A stretch of DNA of 64,000 nucleotides from Schizophyllum amplum. Lineage: Eukaryota; Basidiomycota; Agaricomycetes; Agaricales; Schizophyllaceae. The translations under genes were made by a program, and so were the position numbers. The stretch is taken from the NCBI GenBank assembly GCA_007026445.1, contig VDMD01000010.1:774318-838317 (forward strand), in the 5' to 3' direction. Position 1 is the stretch's first letter. Each line of letters begins with the position of its first letter. Positions 20,068-30,082 of the stretch are shown in pieces. The notes beneath the pieces are model-generated. The model had not been told where the DNA came from and did no database searches. It saw nothing but the letters and a program-made list of their open reading frames with translations.

Positions 20068-21356
20068 GAGGACCTTGTCTTGCTGTCCGTCGACATCTCG
20101 AACGCTTTCCTCAATGGCCCGCTGCAGGAGACGGTCTACATGAAGCAGCCGCCCGGATTCGAGATGCGCAGCAAGGACTACGTCTGGCGCCTGAAGAAGT
20201 CGCTGTATGGGTTGAAGCAGGCGAGTCATGTCTGGCACGAGACGCTGAATTCGGTGCTGTGCGGGATGGGCTTCGCCCGGATCGTATGCGAGCACAGCGT
20301 CTGGGTGTACGGCCGCGGTGACGACCGTATCATTGTGCCCGTCTTTGTGGATGACATGACCATTGGCGCCAGGACGGAGGACGCAGCGCAGGGGATCATT
20401 GAGGAGCTGAAGCACTCAAGTTGCGCGAGTTGGGACCCACCAACTGGCTGCTAGGTGTCGAGATCCAGCGTGAGCGCTCTCAGCGCAAGCTCTCGCTCTC
20501 TCAGCGCCAGTACGCCCTCGACATCCTCCAGCGCCAGTACGCCCTCGACATCCTCCAGCGCTATGGCATGCAGGACTGCGGTACCGTCATCACGCCTCTT
20601 GATCCGTCTGTGAAGCTATCTGCTGATGACGCTCCCAAGACGCCTGAGGAGCACGAGCTGATGGCTACCAAGGGCCGGGACTACGCCTCTGCAGTAGGCG
20701 CCATTGCTTACCTCGCCATCGCCACTCGCCCTGATCTCGCCTACCCCGTCCCCGTCCTAGCGCGGCATTGCGCCAAACCGGGTCCCAAACACGTCACTGC
20801 TCTGCAGCGCGTGTTCCGCTACATCAAGGGGACGCTTGATCACAAGCTGACCTACGATGTGACGCAGGTTGGGCCGCGCTCGGAGCCGTTCTACACCTAC
20901 ACCGATGCGGATCACGGCGGTAATCCGGACAACGGCAGGTCGACGAGTGGGCTGATAGTCATGATGGCAGGCGGCGCTGTCTCCTGGTCGTCGAAGCTGC
21001 AGACGGTGGTCGCACTATCGACGACTGAGGCGGAGTACATCGCAGCAGTCTCTGCAGGGCAGGAGATGCTGTGGATGCACAACTTCCTGACCGAGCTGGG
21101 CTACCCGGTCAAGGACGCGCCGTCAACGCTCTACATCAACAACAACTCGGCGCTGCAGGTGGCGAAGAACCCGGAGCATCACGGACGGATGAAGCACCTC
21201 GACCTCCGCTTCTACTGGCTGCGCGATGAGGTGCGGAAGGGCTCGGTGCGTCTTGTGCATCTGGACACGGTGGACATGCCTGCGGACATGATGACGAAGG
21301 CGCTGGCGCGCAACAAGCTGCAGCACATGGTGGGGCTGACTGGATTGGTACGCTAG
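20068..21356 (+). pseudogene. B2 reverse transcriptase and RNase H remnant
   Basis: Matches B1 from [14 protein letters not shown] to the end. It begins by fusion to C2 gag within a short shared GAG. Defects: a 4-nt loss near 20413 shifts the frame, and a 27-bp tandem duplication lies at 20508-20561. FVDD and the RNase H motifs remain. It ends at 21356, 21 bp before the 3' LTR. Confidence 0.9.
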
Positions 21357-21377
21357 GCGTGCTGGATCACGGGGGTG

Positions 21378-21658
21378 TGTTGGAAGGGGTGACCGAGCAC
21401 GTCTCGCGTTATCCCTGGTTTTGGTATATCTTCGCGTTTTTCCGATCACGTGACCGCGTCTATCTCACATGACCCACCCGACTGTATAGTACACCGGCGA
21501 ATGCCGAGACTCGTCGCTCCTAGAGTGGACACAACCAAGTCTCTATCCCTGACTTCGTTGCTACCGCTCTAGGTGCGTAGCTACACGTTTTACTTTCTTG
21601 AATCTATCACTGACTTGGTTGCTACCGCTCTAGTTGACTTAGTTCTGCGCTGTGAACA
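21378..21658 (+). repeat. 3' LTR of B2
   Basis: 281 bp, pairing with 13008-13288 by shared variants, followed by the second GAGGT (21659-21663). Confidence 0.94.
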
Positions 21659-23549
21659 GAGGTCTTCAATGGCGGCGAGGGCGAGGATAGCGCGGATGGC
21701 GGACCACTTGGGCGTAGGCGCGAAGGTTTCGGTGTACTCGAAGCCGCGGCGCTGCGAGAAGCCCTGAGCGACGCAGCGCGCCTTGTAGCGCTCGATAGAA
21801 CCATCAGCCTTGCGCTTGACCTTAAACACCCACCGACTGCCAATAGCGCGCGCATCGGGCGGGAGCTGGACAAGCTCAAACGTGCCGTTGTCAATCAGCG
21901 CCTGCATCTCGTCAAACGCAGCGTCAATCCACTTCGACCGGTCGGGGCGGTGCAATGCCTCTGCAAACGTCCTCGGCTTGGTCTGCTGCACATCTGCTGG
22001 GACAACGGACGAGTAAGCGTAATCCAGGCCCTGCTCGACTGACCACTGCTCCTCCTGCACTCCATCAAAGACGTAGTCGAGTCCGGCCTGCATGGCATGC
22101 TCTCCAGGCACGGCGGTGTCGTCCTTCAATAGCAGTTCATCGTCACTGCCGCTCCCAGAGTCATGCTCGACAGGGGGCGTCTCCTTCTCCATCTCCTGCT
22201 CCTTCTCATCCTCCGACTCCTCAATCTCCTCTATACTCGCTTCAAGCGGCCCATAGCGGTTGGGCGACACGACGGGCGGACCGCTAGCCCAACGGCTAGG
22301 CGGTGGTGGTGCGGCTGGCCGCATAGCGCGCTCCTGCAATGCGCGCTCGCTCATGTTGAAGCGTGGTGCGCTCTGGCGCACTGGGCGCGATGGGCCTGCA
22401 AATGGATCGGTCGGCGGTCGCGGCGGCTCTGCCAGCCACTCGGGCACCTCCCCCCGATTAGGCGGTGCCTCAGGTGAAGGCGGGCGACGGCGCGTAGCGC
22501 GCTGCTGCACCTGCTCCTGCTCTTTCTGGCGGCCGCGCTGAAGCAGCAGGCTGGGTGCTCCAACACGTACAGAACGTGGAGCCTGAGGTGCGGGCACAGG
22601 CGCGCTAGGCGGTGTGGTAGGTGGCTCGACCGTAGGCGCGCGAGGCGGCGAACTGGGCGGCGGCGTCTGCAACTGCGGAGCGGGAGGAGCGGGCTGACCG
22701 GATGGGGGAGGCGGCAGATCATAGACAGCGTCATCATCGCTATCGTCAGACTCGGGATTAGGAGGTGATTCCCCATCACCCCCTTGATCTGCGGCATCCC
22801 CAAAGTCCGGTGGTCCCTCACCTCTGTCCAGGAGCGATGCGGTAATCAAGTTTATACTCTTGGTAGAGTTCCCCGGCATGTAGCGCTCGTCAAAGATGGC
22901 GTGCAAGGAGATGAGCGTCTTCTGGGTTGCTGGGTTCCAGAAGAGCCAGGCCTTGGTGCCGGGCGGGTAGCCAATGAAGATGCACTTCTGCGAGTGCGGC
23001 TCGAGCGCACGCCGGTGCCGCTTCTTCACTAGCACGTAGGCGAGGCAGCCAAAGACGCGGAAGTACGAGATATCCGGCTTCTTGCGCTTCCAACCGATGT
23101 AGGGTGTAGACGCCGCGTTGCGCGCTCTCCCGGACCGCGCGGAACGGCCTTCCGAGTCTGCTTCCCCATGATACACGGTTCACAGATCAGGTCCGGCGCG
23201 TTGAAGGTGTCGAAGCGCATGCCCTTAACGAGCTTGCGACTGCGCAGCTTGCCGATGTCGCCGTGGTTGACGTGTCCGAAGCGGCGATGCCAGAGCGAGG
23301 CGTCGAGAGGGAGCGTGGTGGACGCAGCGCCGGCGCTCTGCACACGCGGTGGCCGGATGTAGCCGTCGAGATAGCCCGTGTTTGACCCATCCACACTTGC
23401 AGTGCAGACAAGCGCACCTCCGTGGTAGAATGATGTGGTCCTGTCCACAATGCGCACCTCATATCCCTTCTGAGTCGTCAGATGATAGATGGACAGCAGA
23501 TTAGAGGCGAGGAGGGGAACGTGGAGGACATCAAAGAAGACGATAGGGC
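21659..23549 (-). pseudogene. A2 copia pol, antisense, with integrase core deleted
   Basis: Antisense A-family sequence: RT start (YTETFAP), the proline-rich linker, and the integrase C-terminal part up to TPYIGWKRKK. Then a direct join, near 23110, to the integrase zinc region (CEPCIMGKQ, PRGPGERA), pre-integrase and YHLT region. Relative to A1 the span from about 7880 to 8350, which holds the catalytic Asp-Asp-Glu, is missing. The right end near 23549 runs into a C-family fragment through a short filler. Confidence 0.88.
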
Positions 23550-23970
23550 GCAGCTCCAGGTGGATCAGGTTTATGGCGCGTATGTCGTTCCTGCTCGTCG
23601 GTCGTCCCCCTCCCCTCCTTCTTCACCGCCTCTCGCTTCCCCCGCCCCTTCGTCCTCGGCCACCGCTTCTGTCCGCCAGGGTTGTGCCCCTCGTTCCTCC
23701 AGGAATGCGCCAAAGATGATTCTCTTCTCGTGATGGATATAGGAGGATGCACATTCGGTGGGAGTTGCAGGATTAGGTGGGAGCTTGATTAGGTGGGAGT
23801 TCTTTTGCGGTCCGGCGCACAGGTGGGAGTGTTGGGACTGGTGTGCTTGGACCGGCCCAATGGGGAAGTCCACCGGATTAGGTAGTTATTGTTTCCATTG
23901 TATTCTCTTGTCCTGAACCATCACCTTTTGTGTTCGTGTTCGTGTCTGTGCTCGCTTTCCTCACTCAATA
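23550..23970 (+). mobile_element. C3 fragment: gag C-terminus and 3' LTR
   Basis: Sense C-family sequence from QVDQVYGAYVV to the gag stop, four GGTGGGAG purine blocks, and a 3' LTR at 23830-23970 that carries several substitutions compared with C1. The rest of the element is absent. Confidence 0.9.
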
Positions 23971-24600
23971 GATAACGGCATGGGAAAAATCAGGGAAAAT
24001 CGGAGAAAAATACCATACTGAAAGTAACCCCTAACCGAAACAGGCCCCCTCAATGAAACACCCGGATGGCGTCGCCCAGAGGTCTCTGAGAATTCCGAGA
24101 ATATTATATGGTGTATAGGCAAGTATCAGATGTATGCACACAGAATTTCAGACCAAGAGCTGCACTGTGTAGCACGGACTGCCATGAACAGGAGGATGAC
24201 CTCTACCAACCACAATACGACACGTTCAGCAAACTTGCAGGATGATCCGTTCAATACACCTCTCCACACATGGTAGGTAGCTTTATTGGACCCAGACAGA
24301 CATTCCTACAAGAACGTACAGTGAACGACCAGGCGAGTCGTTGCGCAGGGCGGATGTTTCGCTGAGGGGTATAACCGGGGTTCCCCGCCTCACGCTTCCT
24401 CCCCCTCCCCTTTGCTCAAATCACCGCCGACCCCTCTGAAATTATTTATACGTTTACTATACCGTAAACACGAACAATTTGCCAAATTTGAGCCTATATC
24501 ATGAGAATGACTGAGCGAGCGTGGGCCGATTCGTGGTATCGTTTCGTTCATGGGTTACTTTCAGTAAGCACGAGAGCGTGCTAGAACACCAATCCAAACA
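23971..24600 (-). repeat. LTR-A fragment, antisense, split by a MITE
   Basis: 23971-24017 and 24565-24600 are the reverse complement of the first ~85 bp of LTR-A (ending CCAATCCAAACA, one change from the consensus). The 547-bp MITE lies between them. Confidence 0.88.
24018..24564. mobile_element. Non-autonomous Tc1/mariner-like TIR element
   Basis: 547 bp with terminal inverted repeats CTGAAAGTAACCC...GGGTTACTTTCAG (13 perfect, about 24 imperfect), flanked by TA at 24016-24017 and 24565-24566. Intact LTR-A copies elsewhere have a single TA at this point, so the insertion and its TA duplication are directly shown. A TA duplication is the mark of Tc1/mariner transposases. No transposase is encoded. 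Confidence 0.85.
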
Positions 24601-26088
24601 CAGGCATCTGGTCATCAAGACAGACGCAAAATATATACACGGCATGCTGAAGAACCCTGTGAGTGGTCCGAATGCAACGATCAACCGTTGGATCGAACAT
24701 ATTCTTCTATTCCACTTCACACTACGCCACGTATCTGGCAAATCACATTCTATAGCGGATGGTCTATCTCGTCGACCGCTTTACGTGGGTGACGAGCGTC
24801 GGGCTAGAACTGACGGAGGGGACCTGGAATTGCAAGGCTTACGAGGTTTTGAAGTGAAATATGGCCTACCCGATGATACTTTGGATCTGGAAGAGTTCAG
24901 AGACTCCATAGACACCCGGGGAGGTTATGTACAGTTCAGCTCGCCTGGCATACCGCGTAGGGATCTGTTTGCAAGAGAAAAGAAGGTGCAGATGGCGTTT
25001 CTACAGTTTAAGCAAGACTGTGTCGCGCGAGGGGGAGAGCCTACACTGGGTGTGCTACTGGCATCGCGAGGCGTGGCCCAACCACCCCGGTTACCCGATC
25101 CTGTGGAGAACCTGAAGGATGAGGAATCTCTGGCCCGCTATCGCGAACTACCAAGGTCTGAAGAAGATCACCCGTTGGACGACGACTTGTGGCATTTAAG
25201 GGATTACTTCAGTCAGAATCCCATAGACTTGTCGCCGCTGAAGTGGGACGAGCTGGCCTGTCTCGCTGCCGGCTTCCGGATGTCAAAATCCGGGAGAATA
25301 TACCATAAATCGAAGGGGGGGAGCGCGTTGCTGGTCTGGCCTAGAGATCGATGGTTTCTCATGAATCAAGCTCAGTCCGTGGTTAACAACGCTACCTTCG
25401 TGGAAGTATGGGGGCTACTGAAGGACAAATACTGGTGGCCTAGCATGAGACACGACATAGAAAATTACCTGAAGGGTTATGACGACAACCTTTGGGATAG
25501 AAAAGCAATTCCGGTACTCCCGAACCCGTTGCCATTGACACAAGGGCTGTTGCAGGTGTGTTACAAGCCTAGCACGCTCGCGGTACAAGTAAAAGGGACA
25601 CCGGCCTTAGAATATGAACTACAAAAGGTACAGGGATTGACCACGGAGCTTGCGAAGCTGGTCACCCGCCTTATAGTAGAAGAACTGTCGTCACAAGTAA
25701 AGGTACCAGACTGGGAAGAAATAAGCGACGGAGAAAAGGATGGACCCTTTGCATCTGTATTCTCCATGGCATTGGACGAGGGCGACTTCGCGGTTGAAAT
25801 GGCAATGGCAAGTCAGGAAGCTGAGGCGCACACTATGATATGGAAGACTCACCTTGCGGGCCTAGGCATTGACTCTACGCACGAAGTCTACCGTGCCTTT
25901 GTCATGGAAGAAGCGGGACAGAACCAAGGGGAAGACGACCTGAACGACTACCCACCGAAAGGTCGCTCAGAAGAAGCCAGGAATGAGGACGCCAACATGC
26001 CAAAGGCACGAGACTGTCAAAAGTGGTGGGTAGGCGGACGAGCCTGCCTTCAGCCCAACGCACCGTGTCACGTCACACGGTGCATCTA
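24601..26088 (+). pseudogene. Ty3/gypsy pol remnant (RNase H, degenerate integrase zinc domain)
   Basis: An open frame that begins inside an RNase H domain of gypsy type (IKTDAKYIHGML, INRWIEHIL, HVSGKSHSIADGLSRRP). It continues through a charged spacer to a region like the integrase zinc-binding domain (WFLMNQAQ, LLKDKYWWPSMRHDIENYLKG). There the expected histidines and cysteines are missing (Q for H, Y for C). No integrase catalytic core follows. The last ~180 residues are an acidic tail of unknown function. The part of the frame upstream of 24601 is LTR-A and MITE sequence, not gene. It is probably an internally deleted, decayed element. Confidence 0.7.
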
Positions 26089-26348
26089 AGTACCTTGCAC
26101 CCTTACAATTCCCGATTAGGGAATTCTAACGCTTACTTTTATAGGGGCTCCGCCCTTTTCCGCCCCTCAGTCTTTACCCTCACTGCAGGAAGACTGAGGG
26201 TGTGTCTTACGCTACATTTACTTTATCCTCAGCTAACAGTACCTTAGTCTTACGCGTCCTGCGCATCCTTAGGTACGAATATCAGTCTTTACCCTCACTG
26301 CAGGAAGACTGAGGTCTTACGTGTCCTGCGCATCCTTAGCTCGTGAAA
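26066..26348 (+). repeat. LTR-D (single copy)
   Basis: About 283 bp from TGTCACGTC to CTCGTGAAA, directly followed by a primer site. It contains two copies of a perfect 10-bp stem hairpin (CCTCAGTCTT/AAGACTGAGG; the second copy slightly shorter) and two copies of a CTTACGYGTCCTGCGCATCC block. I cannot decide whether it is the 3' LTR of the gypsy remnant or the 5' LTR of another element; the following primer site favours the latter or a tandem. Ends are estimated. Confidence 0.55.
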
Positions 26349-26505
26349 GGTTATGAGCCCCGCAAGCGCCTAGCTGAGCAAGACCTCATCTACAGTTGAA
26401 CCCCTCTTAACCCATACCCCTCGGTGGACGGTCCAGGGCATGGAGTTTGTGGGGTTATGTCCTACGAGGGGTTGACCAAAAAAGGAGTGAATTTGAGCAA
26501 ACAAG
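26349..26505 (+). promoter_or_regulatory. Primer site and leader after LTR-D
   Basis: GGTTATGAGCCCCGC follows LTR-D, again complementary to the initiator tRNA anticodon region. The leader runs until the next TIR element cuts in at 26506. No coding region is left. Confidence 0.55.
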
Positions 26506-26911
26506 GCACCTTATGCTGTAGGGCTGGTTTAAACCGACCCCGACAAGTATCGTAAGTGTGGTTTAAACCATAGCGACAATCTGTCGGGGCCTAAAAACTG
26601 GCAAAATTAATTGTGTAAACAGCAGGGTTTGAACCCTCAACCTCCTCATCAAAGAAGATTGGTGCTTTAACCAGCTAAGCCATTATGGCTTTGGCTAGCA
26701 ATATCTTGATGGTTATTTAATATGATAAGCACTGGCTCATTTAAAGTAGGTTAGGCATGTTAAGATGGTTAGAATAGTTAGGATGGTTAGGTTGTTAAGG
26801 TTGGTTATAATTTTGGCAGTTTTTAGGCCCCGACAGATTGTCGCTATGGTTTAAACCACACTTACGATACTTGTCGGGGTTGGTTTAAACCGCTCTTACA
26901 GCATCAGCTGC
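26506..26911. mobile_element. TIR element (MITE) with paired GGTTTAAACC palindromes
   Basis: 406 bp with long imperfect inverted repeats of about 95 bp. The right-hand repeat begins GCAGCTGATGCTGTA and the left GCACCTTATGCTGTA. Each arm carries two GGTTTAAACC palindromes flanking CCCGACAAGTATCGTAAG, then CGACAATCTGTCGGGGCC. No obvious target duplication. The core holds a tRNA-like sequence. No transposase. Confidence 0.75.
26612..26690 (-). other. tRNA-like sequence inside the MITE
   Basis: On the minus strand TGGCTTAGCTGG fits the internal promoter A box and GGTTCAAACCC fits the B box, spaced as in a tRNA. A D-arm (GCTT/AAGC) can form, but the anticodon and acceptor stems do not pair. It is a decayed tRNA or a tRNA-derived SINE head rather than a working tRNA gene. 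Confidence 0.4.
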
Positions 26912-28250
26912 TACGTGTCTTGTTCTTCTTGCCGACTTTTTCCAGATCAATAAGACGACAAGATTTTCAACTTACGCAAGGAGAGCAACCTTACCACAAG
27001 ACTTGAAGGCTGTGACCATTTATACTAGGTACTAAAATCATGATTGCAATCAATATGGTTCCATACTGCTATTGTAGTTGCCCCACCTGCAGTAGCAGCC
27101 GGGCATGCAAAAGTACACGAGCGGGGCGAGAGCACACCTTGCGCAACGAGCAGGCCAGTCGCCTGATGCGCCGGACACGGCAAGGGGTGTGGGGGGCTCG
27201 GCCTGGAGCAGGGCCGTAGCGCGAGAGAAGGCACATTCATCCGCGCGAGATGGCACGCGTTCGACGCGACTGTGATCGAGGGACCCATCGTAGGCCCACG
27301 CACGGCGAGTGGGCTTGTCGGCCTTGCAGAGGTAATGCACAGCATAGGGGCGCGAGTGAAGGAGGCGGTGTGGTGAGCACGGGAGACTACGGAAATCGCG
27401 AGAGATAAGGGTGGGTGGTGAAAGGCGGAGAGGCGGGCGGGGACGGTGATGGAGGTGTGAGCGTTGTCATTGCGCTGGGCGTGCCGGCAGGCGACACCAT
27501 GCGCGGCTGCGAGCGTGGTGCGAGGTCGGAGCTTCCCAAATGCGGCGAGAAGCGTGGGCGCGAGTGGCTAGGAAGTCACGCGCCGCCTGCTTTGCTCGCA
27601 ATGACGGGTAGCGAGCAGCGCTGAGGCGCTGCTCGTGCGCCTGTGCCGACTGCGTCGAGGACGAGCGAGGCAGCACCGCAGTGTCATTGCGGAGTCAGTC
27701 GCGCGACCGCTGGCGGCTTCGGTGCCGCCCCTCGCAGGCCCTGTCTTGCGTAAAAGCGTGGTGCAACCTGGAAGCATCACGTGAGTCAGTTTTGAGGATA
27801 CTATGCTGGCGTAGCATACGTACCTGGGCGGGTGGGCGCTCACAGCGCCTCGCCCGCCATGTCCATTGTCGGCACCATTTGAACAACCTGTTTTGTGTTG
27901 AGGTCGAGGAAGACGTAGCAAAAGCGATGGGATAGGTTATCGTGATGTGGAGACCAAGCACAACCGCGCCGTGGTCATCGTGGTTGGGAGCTGGTTGGGA
28001 GAGAAACATCGATCACGGACGACGGGCGCCTCAGATCGGTCTCCGAGCGTCGCCGTCGTCGCGCTCAATGGAGGGATAGATATATGGGAGACGGGGCGCG
28101 TGGAGAGGCTCAGCGTTCGAACGTTCGCGTGTGAGGTGTAGTGTGCAGCGCGCGGTGAGGGAAGGGCACTTCAGAGTGCTGAGCAGGGTGCTTAACGCAA
28201 GCGGCGGCGGCACGCAGACGATTTACCAAGTGCTGCAAGCCTGCCCTCAA
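26912..28250. other. Non-coding stretch, no gene recognised
   Basis: Short open frames on both strands overlap each other and show no domain, intron pattern or codon bias. The region is moderately GC-rich. I see no tRNA, LTR or TIR structure here. Confidence 0.5.
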
Positions 28251-28740
28251 GCACCTTATGCTGTCTCCCTATTGTAATACATACCGGCTACTATCAGACG
28301 TCATGTTGCAACACATATGATAAGGTCGTCGGGGCCGGCAAACTCCGTCTTAGGCTTGTGGCAAGGCCCCGGGCCTTCGGGCACGTGCAGGGCTGTGGCC
28401 CGCGTGCTCGCCTAATCGGGCATCGGGCTCGCGTCGCGTGCGCGGTTTGCCCGCGCGCTCGCCGGGCGCGACTGATGGCGCTGCCCAAACGGGAAGGTCG
28501 GGCGATCGGAATCCGCGCAGGGCGCGCGCGCGCGGCGCCGTTGCTGGCGGCGGCCCCCCCGTCGCTCCTAGGTATCAGAAAACACATATATTATATGATA
28601 TCTATGCTATACATGTAAATAAAGGTGGGGGTGGCTGAAATAACGCGGAAAAGCGCGTAAACGCGCAGCGAAAAATTTCGCTGGCGCGCTGCGCGTCCGC
28701 CTAGCAAGCGGGGGACGAGCCAGCAGACGCGCGGGTGGGG
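28251..28740 (-). repeat. GC-rich dispersed repeat, copy R2
   Basis: On the minus strand it matches R3: GCGAAATTTTTCGC block, AT-rich block, TTCCCGTTTGGGC, CGCCCGGCGAGCGCGCG, then TTTGCCGGCCCCGAC and TGTTGCAACA (plus coordinates 28290-28345). The outer end GCACCTTATGCTGT at 28251 equals the left terminus of the 26506 MITE. The inner boundary is uncertain. Confidence 0.5.
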
Positions 28741-29908
28741 GAGGGGATAGGGAGTGGTGGGAGGTCATGCTAAATGGGTGACGAGCCGGAGGAGGGGCTT
28801 GGCGGGCAAAGAGGGTGTGGCGCGGCAGGCGCGCGCGGCGTGGGCATAATGGAACGGCATGGGCTGCGGGGGGGTGCCGAGGCGCGCGTCCGCATAGACG
28901 GACATCGTTGTCCTACTTCTGCAACTTGCAGAGGGAACGGGGGAGGCGCCACAGGCGCAGGGGGAGCGCGGGTGGCGGGTGGCGGGTGGCGAGGATGCGG
29001 CGCGCGTGGCGGCGTCTGTACCCGTCCATGCCGTTCGGCTTTGCTCCCAGAAACGCGCACGACGCGCACACGTAGTGCGAGCGTCGCCCGCCCCCTCACA
29101 GCCAAGTGAGAGGCCCTGAGCCCTGACCAAGAGCCGCACCGCGAAGTCCCAGTGCGGTGAGTCCTCGAGCGGTTTAGCTCTTGGTCGAGGGCGCGCTAGG
29201 CGTGCATGGGGGGTAAAGGGGTGTAGGGGGACGGGACGCCTCGCGAAAGAGCGCCCGGTGCGCGGGGTGCATGCCAGGCGCTACGCGTCTTGTCACAGAA
29301 TGGTGGCGACCCGCGGGGCGCGATCGGGGCGCCGTCGCGGGCGTGGCGAGGGCGTGGTGCGCTCGCGCCGCCCGCCGTCATAAGCTGTAATGTATGAGTC
29401 AGTAGAAAGACCGGTGCAGGGCGCAGCTACGCACCTGCGGCGCGTCCGCCCGCACTTCCCTCCCCCGTCTCGGTTGGGCTTGTTGAGCTCCGATCGCCTG
29501 TTGAATCTTTCAATGCATGTCGTTTTGGGGGTCCGCCTAGTCGATGAAGGGAGTGGGAGTGGGGATGGGGCAGCTGTGCGGTCGGAGTGGTGTGGTTGAA
29601 GGTTGAGAGCCGCTAATTGCGGACGCGCGGCGATTCGGACCAGAATTCCGACCCCCGCCGCCGTCGCGCGCATCGACGGCGGCGGGTTTTCGGAAGCGGG
29701 CGGGAGCCTTTTCAATGGCGGGGGCATCTAGGGTACTGCTGATAGTCCTGGAATCTGAAAATTTCGTCGAGTTTAAGTTCAAAACCAGCTCGATATAACC
29801 TTTGAACTCTGGAGTGAACATGCTCAGATTCCAGTCGAGCATAAGGGTTGAGGGAGGCCAGTCTGAGCCACTGTTCAATGACCTCGTTACAGTGCGGCTT
29901 GGAGCATG
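28741..29908. other. Non-coding GC-rich stretch
   Basis: No supported gene. A hairpin with 10-bp arms GACCAAGAGC (29125-29134) and GCTCTTGGTC (29177-29186) encloses a smaller CGCAC/GTGCG stem. Confidence 0.45.
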
Positions 29909-30082
29909 TGTAGGTAGCCCTACTGTACTACCTACAGGTGTTTGGAGCCCTATATAAAGCCTAGAAAAATCAGATAGGACTGATCACTGTTTCTTGAGGG
30001 ATAGCATTGAGCTGCTCAAAGCTATTGCAGTGTGTTCTGACTGTGTTAGCCTCCTAATCATCTCATATTTGTGTATATTACA
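29909..30082 (+). repeat. Possible solo LTR with TATA box
   Basis: An AT-rich block from TGTAGGTAG to TTACA containing GTAGGTAG...CTACCTAC (a hairpin) and CCCTATATAAAGCC, a good TATA box, at about 29950-29963. It resembles a short LTR, but no second copy or target duplication is visible. Confidence 0.3.

Larger units (their letters stand above)
13008..21658 (+). mobile_element. Composite copia element B2 with inversion and nested elements
   Basis: A B-family element bounded by 281-bp LTRs (13008-13288, 21378-21658). The LTRs share variants not found in B1 (GAATCTATCAC, CTAGAGTGGAC) and differ from each other at about three positions. The duplication GAGGT is at 13003-13007 and 21659-21663. 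Inside, the order is: sense gag (13594-13953), an inverted gag-to-pol segment (13954-18102) holding C1, a short sense piece (18103-18237), a C2 fragment (18238 to about 20067), then sense RT-RNase H (20068-21356). Compared with B1, about 400 bp between 5818 and 6218 is absent where C2 sits. B2 is defective. Confidence 0.9.

Noticed and set aside
24521..24600. Start of the gypsy frame upstream of RNase H
   Set aside because: This part is MITE and LTR-A sequence that happens to be open; the gypsy similarity starts only at about 24601.
26612..26690. Functional tRNA gene
   Set aside because: Box A and B fit, but the acceptor and anticodon stems do not pair and it lies within a MITE.
29909..30082. 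Promoter of a host gene at the TATATAAA motif
   Set aside because: No gene follows; the hairpin and TG...CA borders fit an LTR remnant better.
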